Source of the DNA: Solimicrobium sp043758755
Lineage (GTDB): Bacteria; Pseudomonadota; Gammaproteobacteria; Burkholderiales; Burkholderiaceae_D
Reading direction: 5' to 3'
Assembly: GCA_043758755.1 (NCBI GenBank)
Contig: JAYVMW010000047.1
Span: 19,692-83,691 of the forward strand
Length of the DNA stretch: 64,000 nucleotides
Part shown: positions 42,554-52,133 of the stretch, piece by piece
How positions within the stretch are numbered: position 1 is the stretch's first letter
Layout: the number at the start of each line of letters is the position of its first letter
The notes under the pieces: model-generated
Told to the model about the DNA's origin: nothing
Seen by the model: the letters and a program-made list of their open reading frames with translations, nothing else
Databases searched by the model: none
Translations under genes and position numbers: made by a program

Positions 42554-44185
42554 ATGACAGTTTCACAGATTCTCGCCAAAGAAAATATTGTGGCCGCAGC
42601 AGGCTTCAATCGATGGCTGGTACCGCCGGCGGCACTGGCTATTCATTTGTGCATCGGTATGGCGTATGGCTTCTCGGTGTTCTGGTTACCGCTCACGCGC
42701 GCCATCGGCATTACCAGTTCGGTAGCATGTCCCAAAGATATTGGTTTTTTTGCTGAAATCTTTTCCAGTAACTGCGACTGGAAAGTGACCAGTCTGGTGG
42801 TGATGTTTCAACTGTTTTTCATTTTTCTGGGCGGCTCGGCAGCGCTCTTGGGCGGCTGGCTCGAACATGCCGGTCCGCGCAAGGCCGGCGTGGTGTCGGC
42901 ACTGTGCTGGTGTGGTGGCCTGACCATTTCGGCACTGGGCGTGTATGTGCACCAGATCTGGCTGTTGTGGCTGGGTGCCGGCGTCATCGGCGGTATTGGA
43001 CTCGGGCTGGGCTATATCTCGCCTGTGTCGACCCTGATCAAATGGTTTCCAGACCGGCGTGGTATGGCAACCGGCATGGCAATCATGGGTTTTGGTGGCG
43101 GTGCCATGGTCGGTGCACCACTGGCTGACTGGCTCATGCGTCATTACGCCAGCGTCAGTTCAGTCGGCGTTTGGGAAACCTTTCTGACCATGGCGGCAAT
43201 CTATTTCGTCTTCATGATGGGTGGCGCCTTTGCCTACCGGATTCCGGCCACCGGCTGGAAACCGGAGGGCTGGACTGCGCCAACACCAAAGGACGGCAAC
43301 ACCATGATTACGCACAGCCACGTGCACGTTTCCAAAGCCTGGAAAACCAAACAGTTCTGGCTGATCTGGGCCGTGCTATGTCTGAACGTAACGGCCGGTA
43401 TCGGCATTCTCGGTATGGCCTCACCGTTGCTGCAGGAAGTATTCGGCGGCCATCTGATTGGTGTGGATCTCGGATTCAATGATTTGAGTCTGGCGCAGAA
43501 AGCCCAGATTGCCACCATTGCTGCCGGTTTTACCGGTCTGCTTTCCCTGTTTAATATCGGTGGCCGTTTTTTCTGGGCTTCGCTGTCTGACCGGATCGGC
43601 CGCAAGATGACTTACTTTGCTTTTTTTACCATCGGTTTTATTTTGTATGCTTCGATACCGACTATCGGAAGAAGCGGCCATCTGGCACTGTTTGTTCTCT
43701 CGTTCTGCATTATTCTGTCCATGTACGGCGGCGGTTTTGCGACCGTGCCGGCCTATCTGGCGGATATATTCGGTTCGCAGATGGTCGGTGCCATTCACGG
43801 CATTTTACTGACTGCCTGGTCTACTGCCGGCGTGCTGGGACCACTGGTGGTGAACTCGTTTCGGGAATATCAGCTCAGCCATGGCGTGGCCAAGGCGCAG
43901 GCGTATGACGTGACGATGTACGTGCTGGCCGCCATGCTCATTGTTGGCTTTATCTGCAATCTGCTGGTGCGTCCGGTGGCCGCTGACAAATTCATGACCG
44001 ATGAAGAACTGGCGCAGGAGCGCAAACTGGCGCATGACAAGGCTGCGGCTTCTGTGCTGGTGGCCGGCAATGCGGCTGGCAGTTCGGGTTCGTTGACGCT
44101 GGTTCTGGCCTGGTCGGCGGTCGGCATTCCCTTGTTGTTCGGTATCTGGATCACTCTGCAAAAAGCACTGATTCTGTTTCATTGA
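42554..44185 (+). CDS. OFA-family (oxalate/formate antiporter-like) MFS transporter
   Basis: This 543-aa inner-membrane carrier has 12 predicted helices. The N-terminus RWLVPPAALAIHLCIGMAYGFSVFWLPL and the loop-2/3 motif with FPDRRGMATGMAIMGFGGGAMVGAPL are characteristic of the OFA group of MFS proteins. A central cytoplasmic loop follows helix 6. The start at 42554 is supported by AGGAGA upstream. Its place directly before fdhD and near fdsGBAD suggests uptake or exchange of formate or another small carboxylate; the substrate is inference. Confidence 0.88.
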   Translation: MTVSQILAKENIVAAAGFNRWLVPPAALAIHLCIGMAYGFSVFWLPLTRAIGITSSVACPKDIGFFAEIFSSNCDWKVTSLVVMFQLFFIFLGGSAALLGGWLEHAGPRKAGVVSALCWCGGLTISALGVYVHQIWLLWLGAGVIGGIGLGLGYISPVSTLIKWFPDRRGMATGMAIMGFGGGAMVGAPLADWLMRHYASVSSVGVWETFLTMAAIYFVFMMGGAFAYRIPATGWKPEGWTAPTPKDGNTMITHSHVHVSKAWKTKQFWLIWAVLCLNVTAGIGILGMASPLLQEVFGGHLIGVDLGFNDLSLAQKAQIATIAAGFTGLLSLFNIGGRFFWASLSDRIGRKMTYFAFFTIGFILYASIPTIGRSGHLALFVLSFCIILSMYGGGFATVPAYLADIFGSQMVGAIHGILLTAWSTAGVLGPLVVNSFREYQLSHGVAKAQAYDVTMYVLAAMLIVGFICNLLVRPVAADKFMTDEELAQERKLAHDKAAASVLVAGNAAGSSGSLTLVLAWSAVGIPLLFGIWITLQKALILFH

Positions 44186-44197
44186 CTATTATTTGCC

Positions 44198-45052
44198 ATG
44201 CCCAGTCCCGCTGACCCACCCGATTCTGACATTGAGCAACAGGGAAATGGTGTGGTCGATGTTGGTATTTTGCGCTATGCCGGCGGGACACTGACTGACG
44301 GCATTGATCAGGTTGCCTGTGAAGTGCCGGTGGCGCTGGTGTTCAATGGCATTTCGCATGCAGTGATGCTGGCCTCGCCACTCAATCTGCTTGATTTTGC
44401 AGTTGGTTTCAGCTATTCCGAAGGCATCATTGATCAGCGCGCCGAAGTCTATGACATCGAGCAGATCGATCATCCCGGGGTCGGCATAGAAATTCATCTG
44501 ACCATCGCCGCAGGGCGGTTTGCGCAGTTGAAGGAACGGCGGCGCAGCCTGGTTGGGCGCACCGGTTGTGGATTGTGCGGGCTGGAAAGTCTGAATGCCT
44601 TCGAATCTGCTTTGGAAATGGATAAAGCCGCTCGCCGGCGCAATTTTTCAATCACCCAGTCGGCGCTGTTCGCGGCGTTTAAATCGTTGCAACAGTCTCA
44701 GCTGATCAATGCGCTTACCGGTTCGATGCATGCGGCTGCGTGGGTCAATGGGCAGGGCCAGGTGCTGATGGTGCGCGAAGATCTGGGACGGCATAACGCG
44801 CTGGATAAATTGATCGGTGCACTGCTCGGGCAAGACCTTTCAGATGGATGCGTCATCATGACCAGTCGCGCCAGCTATGAACTTGCCCAAAAAACTGCCA
44901 GAGCCGGTATTCCATTGCTGGCGACGATTTCGGCATCGACCAGTCTGGCGATTGATGTGGCGCAACGTAACGGATTGACGCTGACCGGATTTGTGCGCAA
45001 TGGTGGCCTGGTTGTATACAGCCATCCGGAGCGCCTCGTGTGCTCAGGGTAA
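44198..45052 (+). CDS. fdhD: Formate dehydrogenase sulfurtransferase FdhD
   Basis: FdhD moves sulfur from the cysteine desulfurase to the molybdenum cofactor, which formate dehydrogenase needs for activity. The 284-aa protein has the family motif RTGCGLCGLESL with the two active-site Cys, the HAAAWVNGQGQVLMVREDLGRHNALDKLIG segment and the MTSRASYELAQK region. In the fds operons of Cupriavidus and Rhodobacter the homologue (fdsC) lies between fdsA and fdsD; here it stands apart, 12 bases after the transporter gene. Confidence 0.94.
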   Translation: MPSPADPPDSDIEQQGNGVVDVGILRYAGGTLTDGIDQVACEVPVALVFNGISHAVMLASPLNLLDFAVGFSYSEGIIDQRAEVYDIEQIDHPGVGIEIHLTIAAGRFAQLKERRRSLVGRTGCGLCGLESLNAFESALEMDKAARRRNFSITQSALFAAFKSLQQSQLINALTGSMHAAAWVNGQGQVLMVREDLGRHNALDKLIGALLGQDLSDGCVIMTSRASYELAQKTARAGIPLLATISASTSLAIDVAQRNGLTLTGFVRNGGLVVYSHPERLVCSG

Positions 45053-45068
45053 AGCACCAGAACGGCTG

Positions 45069-45617
45069 TTAAAAGCCGAACAGACTGCGAATACCTGTGG
45101 CTTTCTTTGTGGTGGCAGCCAGCACTTGCCGGTGCAGCGCATCGCGCTCTTGTTTTAATTGCGCAAGTTCGGCCTGCAGGCGTTCAATTTCATGGGCATA
45201 CCTTTGATTTGTTGCGATCAGCAGCTCGCTGTCTTTCTGGAATTTGATCTGTTCTGCGTATTCCTTATTTTGTCTGATCTCTTCAGCCAGATTTTGACGA
45301 GCCACATTAACTTTGAAATTGTTAAGCTGTACCTGCGCTTTTTCCCTGCTTAACATTTGTTTGCCAATAATGAACAGCATGATTCCGGCGGTAAAAAAAG
45401 GCGCAGAGGCCCAGAGTCCAATGCCTCCGGTAAACACAATGGACCCGGCAACAACCAGTCCGCCGGCAACCAGACTCCCTGCGCCAAGCACAAATATGCC
45501 GGCGACTTTTAGCTTCGCTGCCAATTTCAAATGCAAAAACGAAGGTGGATCGGTATTAACTGCTCGGAATTGAGTGCCACGCGCTCTGATTGGTGAGTAT
45601 GGTGCAACCTCATGCAT
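45069..45617 (-). CDS. Membrane protein with C-terminal coiled coil, unknown function
   Basis: This 182-aa protein has two hydrophobic segments close together (VAGIFVLGAGSLVAGGLVVAG and GLWASAPFFTAGIMLFIIGK). A long helix that should form a coiled coil follows (about residues 95-165, with NQRYAHEIERLQAELAQLKQE and RDALHRQVLA). The N-terminus has no signal peptide. It lies between fdhD and the fds regulator on the opposite strand to fdhD. No family is recognised and nothing links it to formate except position. Confidence 0.75.
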   Translation of the reverse strand: MHEVAPYSPIRARGTQFRAVNTDPPSFLHLKLAAKLKVAGIFVLGAGSLVAGGLVVAGSIVFTGGIGLWASAPFFTAGIMLFIIGKQMLSREKAQVQLNNFKVNVARQNLAEEIRQNKEYAEQIKFQKDSELLIATNQRYAHEIERLQAELAQLKQERDALHRQVLAATTKKATGIRSLFGF

Positions 45618-45777
45618 GGCAATTTTGCTTTCGTAAAATTTTCGTTGAGTGTGCTGGCTGCACTAATTGCGTAATTGTCACAAATTTTCGAGCCTGATGG
45701 AATCGTCGGGTGATAATAATTTGCAAATTTTATGAGCAATATTACGTAGTAACCCGTTGCTTCAGAAACAGCAGGGA

Positions 45778-46833
45778 CTAGAACGCTTCGCTAATGGATT
45801 GAATTTTGCCAGTATCAGTCGCGTCATAACCAGCCAGTTGATTCACTTCTTCCCGATACTGCTCTGACTGCAGCACAGTGATGACGTGCTGAATGGCAGG
45901 ATCATCCAGCGCGGCCAGTCTCAATGCCAGAAAATAGCGTTCCTTGACCAGTGGAATAAAATCCAGCCCAAAACGCTGTGCCGCCGTCTGCACGCCGAAA
46001 CCAACTTCAGCCATCCCGCTGGCTATGAAGGCAGCCACGGCCGAATGGGTGAATTCGGTATTGTCATATCCGTTGATCTGATTCGCAGTGAGGTGATTTT
46101 TGGCCAGCAATAGTTCCATCAGCATGCGCGTGCCCGAACCTTTTTGACGGTTCACAAACCGGATATGGTGCTTGCTCAGGTCGGCAATGCCAGTGACGTT
46201 TTTGGGATTGCCGGGTGCGACAAACAGACCCTGATTGCGCACCGCCAGATGGATCAGGCAATGGGTTTTGGGCTTGAGCCATTGTGAAAATTGCCCAAGC
46301 GCCGCTGCTTCAAATTGACCCAGCGGAATATGAAAACCGGCCAGATCACATTCGCCGCGCGACAGTGCAGCCACCGCATCGGTACTGTTTCGGTACAGGG
46401 TCTCCACCGGAAACTGCTCATTGTTAAACCGGTTCAGCAGTGCGGCAACGGCAAAGCCGTGACTGGCATGCAGTCGTACCGATTTGGTCGGCTGATTTTT
46501 ATTAAGTTCGGTTTCCAGTTCGGACGACAGACTTTCCAGTGTTGGGGACAACCGCGCTGCGACCCTGCGGTCGGCCCAGATCAGCTTTTCAGCCAAGGGT
46601 GTGAGCGTGGTGCCCTGGCCACGGGTTTTGGTCATGAGCGCCTCGCCAAACATCAGTTCGCCTTCACGCAGTAATCCCCACGCGTAGCGATAGGACAGCT
46701 CAACCTGTTGTGCTGCCTGAGCAATCGATCCGGTTTTCTGGATTGCAGATAGCAGACCGAGCAATGCCGACATGTCCAGATTCTGGTCGGCGCTGCTGAT
46801 ATTCCAGGTCGGGGTGATGTGAACTTTGTACAT
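45778..46833 (-). CDS. ModE-like HTH regulator with periplasmic-binding-protein-type sensor domain (FdsR-like)
   Basis: This 351-aa regulator has an N-terminal winged helix of ModE/LysR type (LLGLLSAIQKTGSIAQAAQQVELSYRYAWGLLRE), then a molybdate-binding-protein-like ligand domain (from about residue 110, with VRFVNRQKGSGTRMLMELLL and the HSAVAAFIASGMAEVGFGVQ segment). It is divergent from fdsG, and regulators of this place and type control fds operons in other betaproteobacteria. The effector, perhaps formate or molybdate, is inference. An inverted repeat in the shared gap may be its operator. Confidence 0.85.
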   Translation of the reverse strand: MYKVHITPTWNISSADQNLDMSALLGLLSAIQKTGSIAQAAQQVELSYRYAWGLLREGELMFGEALMTKTRGQGTTLTPLAEKLIWADRRVAARLSPTLESLSSELETELNKNQPTKSVRLHASHGFAVAALLNRFNNEQFPVETLYRNSTDAVAALSRGECDLAGFHIPLGQFEAAALGQFSQWLKPKTHCLIHLAVRNQGLFVAPGNPKNVTGIADLSKHHIRFVNRQKGSGTRMLMELLLAKNHLTANQINGYDNTEFTHSAVAAFIASGMAEVGFGVQTAAQRFGLDFIPLVKERYFLALRLAALDDPAIQHVITVLQSEQYREEVNQLAGYDATDTGKIQSISEAF

Positions 46834-46846
46834 ATTCTAATTTAAT

Positions 46847-46942
46847 TATGCTTTAAAAAGCCTATTGTATCGACGCTCTAAGGGTGGTAATGTTACCCAA
46901 TTAAAATATAATGCCAGTACCTAATATGAAAAGTAAAGCATA
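46847..46942. promoter_or_regulatory. Distant inverted repeat in the fdsG promoter region
   Basis: TATGCTTTA (46847-46855) and TAAAGCATA (46934-46942) are exact inverse copies separated by 78 bases in the 136-base gap between the ModE-like regulator and fdsG. A plausible -10 element TATAAT (46908-46913) lies between them. The arrangement fits a repressor or activator that loops DNA, but this is unproven. Confidence 0.45.
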
Positions 46943-46969
46943 TATTCAACATTCTGGCCAGAGCGAGAC

Positions 46970-47449
46970 ATGACTAATTTTTCTGCAACCGATCATGGCG
47001 AAATTGAGACCATCATTACCCATCGAAAAACCATGCCGGGGGCCATGCTGCCGATACTGCATGCGATTCAGGAAAAAATCGGGTATATCCCGGCAGAAGC
47101 TGTTCCACTGATTGCCGAACAGCTCAATGTGTCACGCGCCGAAGTGCATGGCGTGGTGAGTTACTACCATTTCTTCAGGCAGCAACCGAGCGGTAAACAT
47201 ATCGTTCAGATTTGCCGCGCTGAAGCCTGTCAGGCCAACGGCGGCAGTGCGCTGGCCGAGCATGCCAGTAGCGCACTGGGCTGTGACTTTCATGCCACCA
47301 CGGCAGACGGTCAATTTACGCTGGAACCTGTGTATTGTCTGGGCCAGTGCGGCTGCGCACCGGCCATGATGCTGGGTGACGAACTGCACGCGCGCATGAC
47401 GCCGGAAAAATTTGATCAACTGATATCAGCCAAACGGAACACGCCATGA
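46970..47449 (+). CDS. fdsG: NAD-dependent formate dehydrogenase gamma subunit FdsG
   Basis: FdsG is the NuoE-like [2Fe-2S] subunit of soluble molybdenum formate dehydrogenase. The 159-aa product has the thioredoxin-like ferredoxin fold, with cluster ligands in VQICRAEACQANGG and in YCLGQCGCAPAMML. The N-terminal helical part includes PMLHAIQEKIGYIP-type sequence (LPILHAIQEKIGYIPAEAV). Its ATGA overlaps the fdsB start by 4 bases. Confidence 0.95.
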   Translation: MTNFSATDHGEIETIITHRKTMPGAMLPILHAIQEKIGYIPAEAVPLIAEQLNVSRAEVHGVVSYYHFFRQQPSGKHIVQICRAEACQANGGSALAEHASSALGCDFHATTADGQFTLEPVYCLGQCGCAPAMMLGDELHARMTPEKFDQLISAKRNTP

Positions 47450-48993
47450 CCGTCATTAAAGTCTATGTTCCGTGCGACTCGTCAGCCATTGCTGTGGGTG
47501 CCAATCAGGTCGCGCAGGCGATCAGCGATCAGGCGCAGCAGCGCGGCATTCCAATACAGCTGATCCGCAACGGGTCACGCGGCATGTTCTGGCTCGAGCC
47601 GCTGGTTGAAGTCGCGACGCCTCAGGGGCGCATTGCCTACGGTCCGGTTGAAGTCGCGGATGTCGCGTCTCTGTTTGAGGCCGGTTTTTTGCAAGGCAAT
47701 GCGCATGCTTTGCATCAGGGCCTGACTGAACAAATTTCCTTTTTAAAGAATCAGGAGCGCCTGACTTTTATGCGGGTTGGCATCACCGATCCGCTCTCCA
47801 TCCAGGATTATCTGGCTCATGAAGGCTATGCTGGACTGCAGCGCGCGCTGGGCATGAGTGCGGCGCAGGTGGTGCAGGAAGTGCTGGATTCCGGCTTGCG
47901 TGGCCGTGGCGGTGCGGCATTCCCGACCGGCATCAAATGGAAAACGGTACTGAACACACCGGCTGAGACCAAGTATATCGTCTGCAATGCCGATGAAGGT
48001 GACTCGGGCACGTTCTCGGACCGCATGGTGATGGAGAATGATCCGTTCATGCTGATCGAAGGCATGACCATTGCCGGCGTGGCGGTGGGTGCCACGCAGG
48101 GCTATATTTACGTGCGCTCCGAATATCCGCATGCGATTGCCGCGTTAAACCGGGCCATCGAGATCGCGTATGAGAACGGCTATTTGGGCAACCAGATTTG
48201 CGGCTCGCAACTATGCTTCAACCTGGAAGTCAGGAAGGGTGCCGGTTCCTACGTGTGCGGTGAAGAAACCGCTTTGCTGGAAAGTCTGGAAGGCAAACGC
48301 GGCATTGTGCGCGTCAAACCGCCGCTGCCGGCCATCCATGGTCTGTTCAATCAACCCACGGTCATCAACAATGTCATTTCCCTTGCTGCCGTACCGCTGA
48401 TTCTGGCGCGGGGTGCAGCGTTTTACCAAAATGCCGGCATGGGACGTTCGCGCGGTACGCTGCCAATTCAACTGGCCGGCAATATCAAACATGGCGGCTT
48501 GGTCGAGAAAGCGTTTGGTGTAACACTGCGTGAACTGCTGGTCGAGTATGGCGGCGGTACGGCCAGCGGCAGACCAATTCGCGCCGTGCAGGTCGGCGGG
48601 CCGCTGGGCGCCTACATGCCGGAGTCGCAGTTCGATACACCGCTGGATTACGAAGCCTTCGCCGCTATTGGTGCAACTGTTGGTCACGGTGGCATTGTGG
48701 TGTTTGACGATACGGTGGATATGGCAAAGCAGGCGCGTTACGCCATGGAATTCTGCGCCATCGAATCCTGTGGCAAATGCACGCCATGCCGGATCGGTTC
48801 GACCCGCGGCGTGGAAGCGATCGATAAAATCATCGCCAATCAGGACCGGAGTCAGCAAGTGCATTTGTTGCGCGACCTGTGTGATGTGATGGTGAACGGT
48901 TCGCTGTGCGCCATGGGCAGCATGACGCCCAATCCGGTGCTGTCGGCGCTGAACCATTTTTCAGATGATTTTGCAGTGAAGGAATCCAAATGA
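47446..48993 (+). CDS. fdsB: NAD-dependent formate dehydrogenase beta subunit FdsB (NADH module)
   Basis: FdsB carries FMN and a [4Fe-4S] cluster and reduces NAD. The 515-aa product has an N-terminal thioredoxin-like extension (about 1-110) and a NuoF-like core: RGRGGAAFPTGIKW (FMN), CNADEGDSGTFSDR, and GAGSYVCGEETALLESLEGKRG (NADH). The cluster ligands are in ESCGKCTPCRIGSTRG, with the last Cys nearer the C-terminus. The 3' end overlaps fdsA by 4 bases (ATGA). Confidence 0.96.
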   Translation: MTVIKVYVPCDSSAIAVGANQVAQAISDQAQQRGIPIQLIRNGSRGMFWLEPLVEVATPQGRIAYGPVEVADVASLFEAGFLQGNAHALHQGLTEQISFLKNQERLTFMRVGITDPLSIQDYLAHEGYAGLQRALGMSAAQVVQEVLDSGLRGRGGAAFPTGIKWKTVLNTPAETKYIVCNADEGDSGTFSDRMVMENDPFMLIEGMTIAGVAVGATQGYIYVRSEYPHAIAALNRAIEIAYENGYLGNQICGSQLCFNLEVRKGAGSYVCGEETALLESLEGKRGIVRVKPPLPAIHGLFNQPTVINNVISLAAVPLILARGAAFYQNAGMGRSRGTLPIQLAGNIKHGGLVEKAFGVTLRELLVEYGGGTASGRPIRAVQVGGPLGAYMPESQFDTPLDYEAFAAIGATVGHGGIVVFDDTVDMAKQARYAMEFCAIESCGKCTPCRIGSTRGVEAIDKIIANQDRSQQVHLLRDLCDVMVNGSLCAMGSMTPNPVLSALNHFSDDFAVKESK

Positions 48994-51854
48994 ATCAGCT
49001 CAATGAAACCGATTACGGCACCCCGGAAAAAATATCCGATCAAATGGTCACGGTTGAAATCGATGGTGTTGAAATCAGCGTGCCGCAAGGCACTTCAGTT
49101 ATGCGTGCTGCCACCGAAGCCGGGGTGAATGTCCCGAAACTGTGCGCCACGGACAGTCTGGAACCGTTTGGCTCGTGCCGGCTGTGTCTGGTTGAAATAG
49201 AAGGGCGGCGCGGCTATCCGGCTTCCTGCACCACGCCGTGTGAACCGGGCATGAAAGTGAAAACCCAGTCGCCCAAGCTGGCCGATATCAGAAAAGGCGT
49301 GATGGAACTTTATATTTCCGATCACCCTCTGGATTGTCTGACATGTCCCACCAACGGCAACTGCGAACTGCAGGATATGGCCGGCGTGGTTGGCCTGCGC
49401 GAAGTACGTTACGGCTACGAAGGCAAAAACCACCTTGATCTGAAAAAAGACGAATCCAATCCTTACTTCACCTACGACGCATCCAAATGCATCGTGTGCA
49501 ACCGCTGCGTGCGGGCCTGCGAAGAAACGCAGGGCACCTTCGCGCTGACCATCGAGGGCAGAGGTTTTGCGTCGCGCGTATCGGCCGGCCAGAGCCAGCC
49601 GTTCATGGAATCCGAATGTGTCTCCTGCGGTGCCTGCGTGGATGCCTGTCCAACCGCCACCCTCACCGAAAAAACCGTCATCATGATGGGCCAGGCCGAA
49701 CACAGCAAAATCACCACCTGTGCCTATTGTGGTGTGGGTTGCTCGTTCAAGGCGGAAATGAAAGGCAATGAAGTGGTGCGCATGGTACCGAACAAAAACG
49801 GTCAGGCCAATCACGGTCATTCCTGCGTCAAGGGTCGCTTCGCGTGGGGCTATGCAACCCACAGGGACCGAATCCTGAATCCGATGATCAGAAAGCATAT
49901 CAGTGACCCGTGGCAGGAAGTGTCGTGGGACGAAGCAATCAGTTATGCCGCGTCCGAGTTTCGCCGCATTCAGGCCAAGTCCGGCAAGGATTCAATCGGT
50001 GCCATCACGTCGTCACGCTGCACCAACGAAGAAACCTATCTGGTGCAAAAACTGGTCCGTGCTGCGTTCGGTAACAACAATGTCGATACCTGTGCGCGGG
50101 TCTGCCATTCGCCGACCGGCTTTGGTCTGAAACAGACTCTGGGTGAATCGGCCGGTACCCAGACTTTTGATTCGGTCATGAAGTCGGATGTGATCATGAT
50201 TATCGGCGCCAATCCGGCCGCGGCCCATCCGGTATTTGCCTCGCAGATGAAACGCCGCTTGCGGCAGGGCGCCAGGCTCATTGTGATCGATCCGCGCAGT
50301 ACCGAAATGGTCAAGTCGCCGCATATTGAGGCCGCATTTCACCTGAAGCTGCGCCCCGGCACCAACGTGGCCATTATCAGCGCATTGGCCCACGTGATCA
50401 TGACCGAAGGTTTGTATGATGCCGAGTTTGTCGCACAGCGTTGCGATATCCAATCCTTCGAATACTGGAAACAGTTTGTCATGAAGCCGGAAAATTCTCC
50501 GGAAAACATGGAGCCCATCACCGGTGTACCTGCTGAAGAAATCCGTGGTGCAGCCCGCATGTACGCAGCCGGCAACAACGGTGCCATTTATTACGGTTTG
50601 GGTGTGACCGAACATGCCCAGGGTTCAACCATGGTGATGGGTATCGCCAATCTGGCCATGGCCACCGGCAATGTCGGGCGTGAAGGCGTGGGCGTGAATC
50701 CGCTGCGCGGCCAGAATAACGTGCAGGGTTCGTGCGACATGGGTTCGTTCCCGCATGAATTGCCCGGTTACCGCCATATCTCCGACAGCACCGTGCGCAG
50801 CCAGTTTGAAGCGCAATGGAAATGCACGCTTGATCCGGAACCCGGACTGCGCATCCCCAACATGTTTGATGCCGCCCTGGATGGCTCGTTCAAGGGACTT
50901 TACTGCGAAGGTGAAGATATCGCCCAGTCCGACCCGAACACCCAGCACGTCACTGCTGCGTTGAGTGCCATGGAGTGCATCGTGGTACAGGATCTGTTTC
51001 TGAATGAAACCGCCAAATTTGCGCACGTGTTTTTCCCCGGTTCGTCCTTCCTGGAAAAAGACGGCACCTTCACCAATGCCGAGCGCCGTATTTCGCGGGT
51101 GCACAAAGTCATGCCACCCAAAGCCGGCAAGTCTGACTGGGAAGTCACGGTAGCACTGGCCAACGCGCTGGGCTATCCGATGCATTACAACCATCCGTCA
51201 GAAATCATGGATGAGATTGCCGCGTTAACGCCAACCTTTCACGGCGTGAACTACAAAAAAATCGATCAGCTCGGCAGCATTCAGTGGCCCTGCAATGAGC
51301 ATGCCCCGAACGGCACGCCCACCATGCATATCGATCAATTTGTGCGCGGCAAGGGCCAGTTCATGATTACGCAGTTCATTGCCACTTCTGAAAAGGTGAC
51401 CCAGAAATACCCTCTGATACTGACCACCGGCCGCATTCTGTCGCAATACAATGTCGGCGCGCAGACCCGCCGTACCGAAAACGTGCAGTGGCACAGCGAA
51501 GACGTGCTGGAAATTCATCCGCACGACGCCCAGGAGCGCAACATCAAGGAACGCAGCTGGGTCGGTATTGAATCGCGTGCCGGTCAGACCGTGCTGCGCG
51601 CCGTGATTACCGACAGAGTGCAGCCTGGCGTGGTCTACACCACCTTCCATTTTCCGGAATCAGGTGCCAATGTAATTACCACCGACAATTCGGACTGGGC
51701 TACCAACTGTCCGGAATATAAAGTCACGGCAGTACAGGTCATGCCGGTCACCCAGCATTCGGAATGGCAGAAGAATTTCGCGCACTTCACCGAAGAACAG
51801 CTCGCGCTGCTGCATGCCGAGCAGGGCGCAGCCTCGGCCGCTGTGAACCAATAA
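48990..51854 (+). CDS. fdsA: NAD-dependent formate dehydrogenase alpha subunit FdsA (molybdenum catalytic)
   Basis: FdsA oxidises formate to CO2 at a bis-MGD molybdenum centre. The 954-aa product starts with a NuoG-like module: [2Fe-2S] ligands around GSCRLC, a His-Cys3 cluster (SDHPLDCLTCPTNGNCEL) and two ferredoxin clusters (CIVCNRCVRACE and CVSCGACVDACP). The molybdopterin domain follows, with CAYCGVGCSF for a further [4Fe-4S]. The molybdenum ligand is Cys372 in ARVCHSPT, followed by His373, so it is the cysteine and not the selenocysteine form. The C-terminal domain has the GRILSQYNVGAQTRRT dinucleotide-binding region. Confidence 0.97.
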   Translation: MNQLNETDYGTPEKISDQMVTVEIDGVEISVPQGTSVMRAATEAGVNVPKLCATDSLEPFGSCRLCLVEIEGRRGYPASCTTPCEPGMKVKTQSPKLADIRKGVMELYISDHPLDCLTCPTNGNCELQDMAGVVGLREVRYGYEGKNHLDLKKDESNPYFTYDASKCIVCNRCVRACEETQGTFALTIEGRGFASRVSAGQSQPFMESECVSCGACVDACPTATLTEKTVIMMGQAEHSKITTCAYCGVGCSFKAEMKGNEVVRMVPNKNGQANHGHSCVKGRFAWGYATHRDRILNPMIRKHISDPWQEVSWDEAISYAASEFRRIQAKSGKDSIGAITSSRCTNEETYLVQKLVRAAFGNNNVDTCARVCHSPTGFGLKQTLGESAGTQTFDSVMKSDVIMIIGANPAAAHPVFASQMKRRLRQGARLIVIDPRSTEMVKSPHIEAAFHLKLRPGTNVAIISALAHVIMTEGLYDAEFVAQRCDIQSFEYWKQFVMKPENSPENMEPITGVPAEEIRGAARMYAAGNNGAIYYGLGVTEHAQGSTMVMGIANLAMATGNVGREGVGVNPLRGQNNVQGSCDMGSFPHELPGYRHISDSTVRSQFEAQWKCTLDPEPGLRIPNMFDAALDGSFKGLYCEGEDIAQSDPNTQHVTAALSAMECIVVQDLFLNETAKFAHVFFPGSSFLEKDGTFTNAERRISRVHKVMPPKAGKSDWEVTVALANALGYPMHYNHPSEIMDEIAALTPTFHGVNYKKIDQLGSIQWPCNEHAPNGTPTMHIDQFVRGKGQFMITQFIATSEKVTQKYPLILTTGRILSQYNVGAQTRRTENVQWHSEDVLEIHPHDAQERNIKERSWVGIESRAGQTVLRAVITDRVQPGVVYTTFHFPESGANVITTDNSDWATNCPEYKVTAVQVMPVTQHSEWQKNFAHFTEEQLALLHAEQGAASAAVNQ

Positions 51855-51864
51855 GGGACCTATT

Positions 51865-52098
51865 GTGGACAAAGAAAACCTGGTGACCATGGCCAATCAG
51901 ATCGGATCGTTTTACGAAACCATGCCGGATCGCGCCAAGGCACTGACCGACATTGCCGAGCATATTAAAAAATTCTGGGACCCGCGCATGCGCCGTGAAT
52001 TGCTGGCTTATGTTGACGCGCCGGACCAGCACGCATGGCAACTGATTCCTGTGGTGAGCGAATCTATACGGCTGAACCGGGCGTTGCTGCTACCTTGA
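51865..52098 (+). CDS. fdsD: Formate dehydrogenase delta subunit FdsD
   Basis: FdsD is a small protein needed for assembly or activity of FdsGBA. The 77-aa product reads LVTMANQIGSFYETMPDRAK, then IAEHIKKFWDPRMRRELLAYVD, the family signature. The start is a GTG at 51865 after AAGGGA; the ATG at 51889 would remove conserved residues. It is the last gene of the fds run and is convergent with the NAD(P)HX repair gene. Confidence 0.93.
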   Translation: MDKENLVTMANQIGSFYETMPDRAKALTDIAEHIKKFWDPRMRRELLAYVDAPDQHAWQLIPVVSESIRLNRALLLP

Positions 52099-52133
52099 AA
52101 TAATTGAGACAGCCTGCATGTTGGCCGCCTGGG

